Positions 18,083-24,832 of a stretch of DNA of 64,000 bases are shown piece by piece. Where the stretch lies: positions 1-64,000 of the forward strand of contig CAJTMC010000015.1 of the NCBI GenBank assembly GCA_910577115.1. The letters run 5' to 3'. A program made the position numbers and the translations under genes. The notes under the pieces were generated by a model that was not told where the DNA came from, made no database searches, and was given only the letters and a program-made list of their open reading frames with translations. The DNA is from an uncultured Lachnospiraceae bacterium. Its GTDB lineage: Bacteria; Bacillota; Clostridia; Lachnospirales; Lachnospiraceae. The stretch's first letter is position 1, and the number at the start of each line of letters is the position of its first letter.

Positions 18083-18594
18083 GTGCCGCTTATACTTAAA
18101 CACTGGCAGACGCATGCTGAATATCAGCAGTTTATTTCTGACGCTGTTTCTCATCTGAATGATTCACAGCGTAAAAAAACTGGTTCTTATTCCTATTCCA
18201 TTGCTAAACTTTCTGATTTGAATCTTGACCCTGCCAGGGATTTCATGCTTCCTTTTTATTCTTCAACCGGAAGGTCTGCCCTCAACCTGCCACAGGTTTC
18301 CGCATGACTTACTGGGGCTACAGCCCTTCACGCCATGACGTGAAATGGCACTGTCCAGCCGCCACTGGAAAGGAAGAAAAGTGTACCTGCGAAGTCCCCT
18401 GCTCTTCCTCCCCATACGGGCGCTGTTTATATACTAAACCTGATTGGGATATCCGCCTTTACCCACCGGTTGCCCGTGGCACTGATGAATATAAAAAGAC
18501 TTATAATAACCACACGGGTTCAGAACGTGTGATTGCTGGCATCAACATTCATCTTGATGCCAGGCTGATAGTTCAGAAACTGAAAACTGCATAA
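18083..18594 (+). pseudogene. Internally deleted IS transposase
   Basis: A GTG-started frame (18083-18307, after CGGAG) encodes the N-terminus of a Clostridial transposase: LKHWQTHAEYQQFI, then NLDPARDFMLPFYSSTGRSALN. In intact relatives this continues into a long DDE domain. Here it ends after about 74 codons, and a frame overlapping at ATGA (18304-18594) encodes a C-terminal portion with clustered Cys (HCPAATGKEEKCTCEVPC) and YGRCLYTKPDWDIRLYPP. The middle of the catalytic domain is missing and the frame shifts at the join. The element cannot move on its own. Assignment rests on recalled family features. Confidence 0.7.
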
Positions 18595-18739
18595 AATCTG
18601 ATGCTCATCTGAATCTTTCAAAAGTCATCATTTTTGATGGCTTGGATAAGTGCGCCCTTGTGTCATTTATTCAGTGCAATTTCAGGCGCAAAACCCATTT
18701 AATATCTTAATTCCTGTTTTTGTATAAAAGTGCCACCTT
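18595..18739. other. Non-coding stretch after the IS remnant
   Basis: No gene-like frame was seen here. It probably holds the right-hand part of the IS remnant and the junction with the decayed minus-strand gene. A 9-bp inverted repeat (GTATAAAAG with CTTTTATAC, 18722-18745) lies at the junction. No target-site duplication was recognised. Confidence 0.5.
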
Positions 18740-18934
18740 TTATACATTAGTTTCCGAGACTACTCGAGCTATTATTTTTACCTTTTTAGCAATATTAAGA
18801 TATCTCTCCAACATGTTAAATGGAATAATTCCTTCTATGTTTACTTCCCCATGATCATTTACCTGTTTAATACCTTTATAGCTGACCACTGCCAGTTCTT
18901 AAAATGGCTCAACAATTATTTTATCCGCTCTCAT
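18740..18934 (-). pseudogene. Broken gene start resembling a VgrG/phage late-control D protein
   Basis: An ATG at 18934 with GGGAG upstream opens a frame of 64 codons that is stopped by TAA at codon 12 (18899-18901) and ends at 18740. Ignoring that stop, the product runs from KIIVEPF through VNDHGEVNIEGIIPFNMLERY. This matches the opening of Firmicute contractile-injection VgrG-like proteins, which typically have a short beta-strand then NDHAxLxxxGxxP and a charged helix. It lies about 50 bases after the stop of the membrane protein at 18985. The VgrG reading is an inference from pattern. Confidence 0.4.
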
Positions 18935-18984
18935 TTTTTCTCCCTTCTGCGCATAATATGGAATGAGCAATTTTTATCAACATC

Positions 18985-19956
18985 TCATCGGTAACTATTA
19001 TATATACCGGCTTCTATATCGGACCGGCTAAATCCATTTCTGTCGTTAGTCCAATATCCCAGTTCATTTTTATAGTGGAAAGGTAAATGTATCCACCATT
19101 TATAGATCTCCAATCTCTCAATATCATCTCCATTGTCCTTTAGATCGCCTTTCACCATAAAAAAATCTCTGCAATTCAGGTCATCATATCCTCTATTCAA
19201 AACATCCGCTCCCAAAAGATACTCAGGAGAATTACCTTCGATATATATTTTCTTTTCTATATGACCATCCTCAAAATAACGCATCCTGCCACTGTTGTCT
19301 TTTGCGGATTCCATATCATCATATACCAAAAACCACTCCAGTTCGCTGCCATTCCACCTGGAGCGAATTTTATAAAATCCCTCTTGTTTTAAGTAATATC
19401 CACATGTCCAGTCACAAGTCAAATCGTAAGTTTCCGTCGGATAGTAATCGCCCTGTTCCACGTCATACGTATCTAAATAATTTCTCGGGTAAAAAAAACG
19501 CTGCTCCTGCCGGTAATCCTCTTGTCCATAATAACGTTTTATTGGCGCTATCAAATACCAGTCTTCTACGTAAAATACCATTTGCTTACGATAGCTTGTC
19601 ATTTCTTCATGAACATATCCTTTAACCAAAAAACTGTTGCGCTCTGGTTTCATGAATATATATGATAATTCCTCATCCGGGCCATGCCCTATTAAAAATA
19701 TTGATTTTTTTTCTGTTCCGTCCATATAGTACCATTTGGAAAATTTAAATTCCTCCTCATAGGAATCCGTGATCCTGACAATATAACATTCATTTTCTTT
19801 TACCATCCCATTTGCAATATCCCTGGAAATTGCTGGCAATACTACCTCTTTAGGCTGAAAAATGTTTGCTTTTTTTGCCAAGAATAATCCTATAACGATT
19901 ATTAAAAAACATCCCGCTAACATATATTTTTTCCTGTTCAAAATGTTCTCCCTCAT
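18985..19956 (-). CDS. Membrane-anchored protein, copy 1 of a duplicated pair
   Basis: 323 residues. A single N-terminal hydrophobic segment (about residues 11-26, AGCFLIIVIGLFLA) makes it a membrane-anchored or exported protein. The remainder is rich in Tyr, Trp, Asp and Glu (EDWYLIAPIKRYYG, DLTCDWTCGYYLK) with a few Cys. A second copy at 22652-23614 is about nine-tenths identical outside the anchor. Its ATG overlaps the TGA of the caspase-like gene upstream (ATGA, 19953-19956), so the two are coupled. The family was not recognised. A partner or immunity-type role is suggested only by this coupling. Confidence 0.8.
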   Translation of the reverse strand: MRENILNRKKYMLAGCFLIIVIGLFLAKKANIFQPKEVVLPAISRDIANGMVKENECYIVRITDSYEEEFKFSKWYYMDGTEKKSIFLIGHGPDEELSYIFMKPERNSFLVKGYVHEEMTSYRKQMVFYVEDWYLIAPIKRYYGQEDYRQEQRFFYPRNYLDTYDVEQGDYYPTETYDLTCDWTCGYYLKQEGFYKIRSRWNGSELEWFLVYDDMESAKDNSGRMRYFEDGHIEKKIYIEGNSPEYLLGADVLNRGYDDLNCRDFFMVKGDLKDNGDDIERLEIYKWWIHLPFHYKNELGYWTNDRNGFSRSDIEAGIYNSYR

Positions 19957-21044
19957 TCGTCATATGTTCTTTCGTACTTCAGAAACCCTCTTTTTTCAGG
20001 CCAGGTTCCTAAAATAATCAGCCAGTCATCACCAAGGTTATTTAGCATCGGGTATTGCAGACAACCCTTATCTGAATAACCATACCGAATTCCGTGTTCA
20101 TCCTCTCTATCTCTGTCCTTTTTTCTTTCCTGTTTAATTTTCCATTCCTCTGAGACCGGATATGGAATAATAATCTCTGCTATAAATTTCGCAAATTCTC
20201 GATTATTTTCTCCAATCACTGATGTATACAGTTCTGTAGAAATCCCAGTTAGTTTATCATGACAATATTCTTTCGCTCCATTAGTTAGATCTGAAACAGC
20301 CTTATCTAAAGGATCACCCGGAAAATTAATTGCCAAATTTATCTCATCCATTGTTGAGTTCATAAAAATATAATTGGATCGTGCATTTTGAAAAGCAAAA
20401 GCCACCCCACCTACTTTATTAACCCATTTTTGCGCAAAGCGCTCTCCCTTTTTATCTGCGGTTCCTGTATTGCATGTAAAAAATCTGGTTACAACATCAC
20501 TGCAAAAAGCTTTTTCATCCAATTCTTCAATCTCCGGTGTACGAAAATTGATTATATCTTCCAATTCTTTATTATATATATTTTTATCATCGTCATTTAG
20601 ACAATATGCGAAAGATAATTGCGTTTCATTTCCCACTGTAAATTTAGGTGTTTGCGCATGGGCAAACACTGATAAATATTTGATTTTTGTTTTTTCCCTA
20701 AGCGTTCCACAACTATTTTGGTCTTTCGTGTTAATATAATGAATAAATCCTATTCTATCTTCAACAAGTTCTATTTTTATACCTAAGTTCTCGGCAGTTT
20801 TAGAAAAGCGCTCTCTGTCATATTCTTTAGGGTCATATACATAATCATGCACAAATACAATCCATGTAATGTTGGCAGGATCAACTCCCTCAAGAATTAA
20901 ATTGTCAATATCATGCAATGTTGTCTCTATAAACTGGTATTTAAAACCTTCAACCTGCATACCGGATACGACAATCCATTCTTTTTCTTCCACCTGTGCT
21001 GCCCCCATGTCAACTGCACCGGTAGTTACTTTATTTAGCGCCAC
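19953..21044 (-). CDS. Putative clan-CD (caspase-like) cysteine peptidase
   Basis: 363 residues from a GTG with GGAG 6 bases upstream. Two motifs stand out: a hydrophobic strand ending in His129 (KYLSVFAHAQ) and a second strand ending in Cys191 (RFFTCNTGT), followed by FAQKWVNKVGG. This spacing of strand-His and strand-Cys-x-x-Gly is that of caspase/gingipain-type folds, here with HA in place of the usual HG. The rest is charged and has no signal peptide. It is coupled to the membrane protein downstream and follows the fic gene closely. A C-terminal relic of a paralogue lies at 23667-23919. Catalysis is unproven. Confidence 0.6.
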   Translation of the reverse strand: MALNKVTTGAVDMGAAQVEEKEWIVVSGMQVEGFKYQFIETTLHDIDNLILEGVDPANITWIVFVHDYVYDPKEYDRERFSKTAENLGIKIELVEDRIGFIHYINTKDQNSCGTLREKTKIKYLSVFAHAQTPKFTVGNETQLSFAYCLNDDDKNIYNKELEDIINFRTPEIEELDEKAFCSDVVTRFFTCNTGTADKKGERFAQKWVNKVGGVAFAFQNARSNYIFMNSTMDEINLAINFPGDPLDKAVSDLTNGAKEYCHDKLTGISTELYTSVIGENNREFAKFIAEIIIPYPVSEEWKIKQERKKDRDREDEHGIRYGYSDKGCLQYPMLNNLGDDWLIILGTWPEKRGFLKYERTYDE

Positions 21045-21124
21045 AATGAACTCCCATATTGTAGCTGGGCAGTTAATATACCCCCCCCCGTAAAATCTCC
21101 TGATTTTCTTATATTTTTTCCCAT
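21035..21124 (-). other. Leader reading frame crossing a G9 tract
   Basis: An ATG at 21124, five bases after the fic stop, opens a 29-codon frame that crosses nine consecutive G (21081-21089 on the minus strand) and stops at 21035. With ten or seven G the same frame would run without a stop into the caspase-like gene, adding about 27 residues before its GTG. The tract could therefore be a slippage switch, or the product of a sequencing or assembly error. Confidence 0.4.
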
Positions 21125-21128
21125 TCTT

Positions 21129-21932
21129 CTACTCTCTTTCGCCAATATCCATTGAATTATCAAGTTGCTTCTCAGCGCTTGCAATTCTTACCGAATTATT
21201 TGTTTTTTCCACTGCATTTCTCCAACTGCTCATACTCATGGTTTCGTGCTTCTCATTGTTCATACCTGATTTTTCTTTCCGTTTCTCTGTTTCCCATTTT
21301 TCCATTCCGTCTTTTACAATACGATGAAGATACTCTGGTTTAGAATAATCACCGATATCCGAAAATTTTGCAGCCGATGCCACTAAAGCATTTCTCATGA
21401 ATTTTCCATTGTCCTTAAATAAATTCCTATCTAAACCAAATCCTTTGCTTTCAGCAAAGTCACAACAGAATGTAACGGCAGTCCTTGTATTTCCTTCACG
21501 AAATGGGTGTACTTTCCATAGGTCTGACAGGCAAGTAGAAAATTCAACCACCCTTTCATCAAGATTTAGTTTGTCCCATTCAATAGAGTGCATTTTTTGA
21601 ATGACTTTTTCAGCATCTTCTTTTATGTGCCCATGTTCGGAATATTGAATTGACAATCCGCCAAGTACATCTTCTTCTTTTTCTATATCAATTATTCTAG
21701 GCGAGCCTGCCCACTCATAAATTTTTTCAAAAATACATGAATGTATTTTACATAAATGATCAAAATTAAAATTACCTTTAACTGGATTTAATGTTAATTG
21801 TTTTAGGGATATAGATGTATAATCCGCTTCTAATTTATCTAATTCTTCTTTATCTTTTATACCAGCTTTATTTTTTAATATTCCACTTTTTCTATCAATA
21901 TACGGATCTACGCTTACTTTCACATAAATCAC
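21129..21932 (-). CDS. Fic-domain protein (AMPylator-type toxin)
   Basis: 267 residues from a GTG at 21932 that overlaps the antitoxin stop; a GTG at 21923 has better spacing from AGAGG and is a likely alternative start. The Fic catalytic motif HPFREGNTR spans 142-150 with His142 as the base. The preceding flap region (residues 75-110) contains GSPRIIDIEKEE and LSIQYS. Fic enzymes transfer AMP or another nucleotide part from a nucleotide to hydroxyl side chains of target proteins. A charged C-terminal extension (after about 215) ends ASAEKQLDNSMDIGERE, a tail that recurs in the relic at 22129-22233. The pairing with a small upstream antitoxin makes it a class I Fic system. Confidence 0.9.
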   Translation of the reverse strand: MIYVKVSVDPYIDRKSGILKNKAGIKDKEELDKLEADYTSISLKQLTLNPVKGNFNFDHLCKIHSCIFEKIYEWAGSPRIIDIEKEEDVLGGLSIQYSEHGHIKEDAEKVIQKMHSIEWDKLNLDERVVEFSTCLSDLWKVHPFREGNTRTAVTFCCDFAESKGFGLDRNLFKDNGKFMRNALVASAAKFSDIGDYSKPEYLHRIVKDGMEKWETEKRKEKSGMNNEKHETMSMSSWRNAVEKTNNSVRIASAEKQLDNSMDIGERE

Positions 21933-22102
21933 CTCTTAATTTTATATTTTTTATCCAGTCTTTCAATTATTTCATCATCAGTTATTTCCCCTCTTTTTTC
22001 CATTTCGATCATTTCCAACATTTCTTCAGAAGGAGTAAGTCCGTCAACCTCAATCATTCCTAATGCGTAATTCCATGCTGTTTCCTTACTTATTGCTGCC
22101 AT
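21929..22102 (-). CDS. VbhA-like Fic antitoxin
   Basis: 57 residues from the ATG at 22102, with AGAGAGG upstream. The helical N-terminus WNYALGMIEVDGLTPSEE corresponds to the inhibitory helix of VbhA-type antitoxins, whose Glu enters the Fic active site and blocks ATP binding. The usual (S/T)xxxE(G/N) motif is not exact here (LGMIEV aligns). The C-terminal half, KRGEITDDEIIERLDKKY, is the common second helix pair of this family. Its TGA overlaps the fic start by 4 bases, giving antitoxin-first translational coupling. Confidence 0.8.
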   Translation of the reverse strand: MAAISKETAWNYALGMIEVDGLTPSEEMLEMIEMEKRGEITDDEIIERLDKKYKIKR

Positions 22103-22128
22103 AAAAACAATCCTCTCTTTCCATTCTT

Positions 22129-22233
22129 CTACTCTCTTCCACTCATGTCCATTGAATTATTAAGCTGCTTTTCAGCACTTGCAGCTCTTATTGAATTATT
22201 TGGTTTTAATTCCTTTACACTTTTTCTTTTCAA
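22129..22233 (-). pseudogene. Relic tail matching the Fic C-terminus
   Basis: A 34-codon frame (possible TTG start at 22233) ends SIRAASAEKQLNNSMDMSGRE-stop. It closely matches the last 22 residues of the Fic protein, and the bases after the stop (AGAAGAATGG) are also shared. It is the remains of a second gene with the same tail, lying directly before the antitoxin gene. Confidence 0.6.
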
Positions 22234-22283
22234 ATAATTTTTTTATAAAATTCATGCACCACTCAATTTTTATATCCTTCATA

Positions 22284-22600
22284 TCAGTTTCCCTTCGTTT
22301 TTGTTTTGACCAAAAAACCATCATTTTCTGTCATTTCAATCGATATCCTGCCAACTTGCGCAAAACTATTCAGAAATCGAATGTCTGTTTCTGCCTGAAT
22401 GATACTATCGTTTTTAGCGAAACATAATTGTGGTTGAGATGCCAATATCGACTGATATATTTGGCTTTGAGAATCAGTGTTAAAATATGCCCTTCCTTTT
22501 TTTCTTCTTTTGTTGATGGATCTGTGGAATTTGCCTTAATTTTTATTGCTTTCCCACTAAAATTGAGATTATCTGACAAGCTAAAATAAGTTTTTCCCAT
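22284..22600 (-). pseudogene. Frameshifted small gene of unknown function
   Basis: A frame starts at the ATG at 22600 (MGKTYFSLSDNLNFSGKAIK) and reads well to about codon 40. It then gives a poor tail, while a neighbouring frame continues a plausible protein (QSILASQPQLCFAKND through RISIEMTENDGFLV) to TGA at 22284. One indel near 22480 would restore about 105 residues. It lies about 50 bases after the second membrane-protein copy, the same position the VgrG-like relic holds after copy 1. No family was recognised. Confidence 0.45.
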
Positions 22601-22651
22601 GACCGGCTTCCTTCCTGCATAATATGGAATGAGCAGTTTTTCATCAGTCTC

Positions 22652-23614
22652 TCATCGATAATCCTTATATATACCGGTTTCTATATCGGATCGGTTGAAT
22701 CCGTATCTCTTGTTAGTCCAATATCCCAGCTCATTTCTAGAGTAAAAAGGTAAATGTATCCACCATTTATAGATCTCCAACCGCTCAATACCATCTCCAT
22801 TTTCCTTTAAATCGCCTTTGACCATAAAAAAATCTCTGCAATTCAGGTCATCATATTCGTTATTCAAAACATCCGCACCCAAAAGATACTCCGGAGAATT
22901 ACCTTCAATATATATTTTCTTTTCTATATGACCATCCTCAAAATAACGCATCCTGCCGGTGCTGTCTTTTGCAGATTCCTTATCATTATATACCAAAAAC
23001 CATTCCAGTTCGCTTCCATTCCACCTGGAGCGAATTTTATAAAATCCGTCCTGTTTTAAGTAATAGCCACATGTCCAGTCACAAGTCAAATCGTACGTAT
23101 TCGTCGGATAATAATCGCCTTGCTCCACGTCATATGTATCTAAATAATTTCTCGGGTAAAAAAAACGCTGCTCCTGCCGGTAATCCTCTTGCCCATAATA
23201 ACGCTTTATTGGCGCTATCAAATACCAATCTTCTACGCAAAATACCATTTGCTTACGATAGCTTGTCATTTCTTCATGAACATATCCTTTAACCAAAAAA
23301 CTGTTGCGCTCTGGTTCCATAAATATATATGATAATTCCTCATCCGGACCATGCCCTATTAAAAATATTGATTTTTTTTCTGTTCCGTCCATATAGTACC
23401 ATCTGGAAAATTTAAATTCCTCCTCATAGGAATCCGTGATCCTGACAATATAACATTCATTTTCTTTTACCATCCCATTTGCAATATCCCTAGAAATTGC
23501 TGGCAATACTACCTCTTTAGGCTGAAAAATGTTTATTTTTTTGACCACGGTTAAAACGATAACGATACCGATTATAAAAAAACATCCTGCTAATATATAC
23601 TTTTTCCTATTCAA
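22652..23614 (-). CDS. Membrane-anchored protein, copy 2 of a duplicated pair
   Basis: 320 residues. It is nearly identical to the protein at 18985-19956 from residue 28 onward. The N-terminal anchor differs most (AGCFFIIGIVIVLTVV), as if the membrane segment evolved freely while the outer domain was conserved. The DNA match extends past the stop into the AATATGGAATGAGCA sequence. Upstream, only a decayed C-terminal fragment of a caspase-like gene remains, so this copy has lost its partner. The function is unknown. Confidence 0.8.
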   Translation of the reverse strand: MNRKKYILAGCFFIIGIVIVLTVVKKINIFQPKEVVLPAISRDIANGMVKENECYIVRITDSYEEEFKFSRWYYMDGTEKKSIFLIGHGPDEELSYIFMEPERNSFLVKGYVHEEMTSYRKQMVFCVEDWYLIAPIKRYYGQEDYRQEQRFFYPRNYLDTYDVEQGDYYPTNTYDLTCDWTCGYYLKQDGFYKIRSRWNGSELEWFLVYNDKESAKDSTGRMRYFEDGHIEKKIYIEGNSPEYLLGADVLNNEYDDLNCRDFFMVKGDLKENGDGIERLEIYKWWIHLPFYSRNELGYWTNKRYGFNRSDIETGIYKDYR

Positions 23615-23666
23615 AGATTGCTCCCTCTATGTGTTTTTCAAACTTTAACGTCCTACATTTTTCAAT

Positions 23667-23919
23667 TCAGGTGCTTAGAATAACCTGCCAGTCATCAAAA
23701 GAATTATGTTTATTATAATGCTGCCAGTTCACCCATATGTTCACCATAATAAATCTGTAAGTTTTCTTTTTTCCCTATACTGACAGTTAGTTCCTTAAAA
23801 TATTCTTTTGCAATATTCCAATAGGATGAAAACAGCTCTCGTCTTAATGTCTCTGTTTCATATTTCTTAACCCTTATAAACTTTTTTGCAATTCCTTTTG
23901 TAAAATTTTTCTTGCTCAC
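23667..23919 (-). pseudogene. Decayed C-terminal fragment of a caspase-like paralogue
   Basis: A GTG-started frame of 68 codons (23713-23919) contains RRELFSSYWNIAKEYFKEL and YYGEHMGELAAL. After its stop, another frame encodes NSFDDWQVILST-stop (to 23667). Together these align with the last 80 residues of the protein at 19953, which has TELYTSV, RYGYSDKGCLQY and NLGDDWLIILGTW in the same order. No His/Cys motifs remain. The 68-codon frame could still be translated, but I regard the region as a relic. Confidence 0.5.
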
Positions 23920-23959
23920 TTACATACTGATTATAGAAATTCAGGATACCAATACATGG

Positions 23960-24214
23960 TTAACATATTTCTGTCGGCATATAACAATTCATTGCAAAGA
24001 CTAAATTTATACTCATAGCTTCGCGTATGCCCTCCTTAGCAGCCGCCGAAACCGCTTGAAACAACAAAACGAAAATAACCACAGCTAGAAAAATCTTTCT
24101 TTTTATCTTTATAGTCTTACTACTTTAGCTAGATATTCCGCCAAAAGCGAGATGGGGATTTTCTTCACACAATTTACTGTCTTTGGCGATCTCTAAAGTC
24201 TCAAATGCAGGTAT
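23960..24214 (-). pseudogene. Remnant coding stretch between hisB and the island
   Basis: On the minus strand one frame reads IPAFETLEIAKDSKLCEENPHLAFGGISS-like codons up to a TAA at 24124-24126. It then continues in the same frame as a basic, signal-peptide-like stretch (KIKRKIFLAVVIFVLLFQAV) ending at 23960. There is no start codon or ribosome binding site for the second part. I read it as decayed sequence at the island edge and recognise no family. Confidence 0.3.
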
Positions 24215-24802
24215 TTATAAGCTTCCCTTTGTGGAAAGCACATCGCTGATTCGTTCGTCGTAAGCAGTTGCCATATCAAGCGCTTTTGCAAATGCTTTAA
24301 AAATCGCCTCTGCCATATGGTGGCTGTTTTCACCACTGAGCATTTTGATATGAATGTTCATTGCCGCACTGTAAGAAACAGCATAGAAAAACTCCCTTAC
24401 AAGAGACGTATCAAAATCCCCTATCATTTCATTTGGAAAATCGCAGTCAAACTTTAAGTATGGTCTTCCGCACAAATCAACGGCGCACAGTGCCAGTGCA
24501 TCGTCCATCGGAAGGATGAAGTAACCATAACGTTTTATCCCCTTCTTATCCCCTGCTGCATTTTTAATCGCATTCCCAAGCACAATCCCTGCATCTTCTA
24601 CCGTATGGTGCCCGTCAACCTCCAAATCGCCCTGAATCTTCACGTCAAGGTCAAAAAAGCCATGTTTTGCAAACCCTTCAAGCATATGGTTAAAAAAGCC
24701 GATACCTGTGTCAATTTCAGATTTTCCCTCTCCGTCAAGCGCTATTTTTATGGAGATGTCCGTTTCCTTTGTTGTTCTTTTGATTTCTGCATTTCTGCTC
24801 AT
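24215..24802 (-). CDS. hisB: Imidazoleglycerol-phosphate dehydratase
   Basis: 195 residues, the monofunctional bacterial form. It shows the repeated metal-binding motifs DGHHTVED and the later SGENSHHMAEAIFKA, plus the GIGFFNHML block. It catalyses the sixth step of histidine synthesis, dehydrating imidazole glycerol phosphate to imidazole acetol phosphate. It is the last gene of the minus-strand his operon, 30 bases after hisD. Confidence 0.97.
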   Translation of the reverse strand: MSRNAEIKRTTKETDISIKIALDGEGKSEIDTGIGFFNHMLEGFAKHGFFDLDVKIQGDLEVDGHHTVEDAGIVLGNAIKNAAGDKKGIKRYGYFILPMDDALALCAVDLCGRPYLKFDCDFPNEMIGDFDTSLVREFFYAVSYSAAMNIHIKMLSGENSHHMAEAIFKAFAKALDMATAYDERISDVLSTKGSL

Positions 24803-24832
24803 ACGAAACTTCGCCCTTTCTTACACATATCG

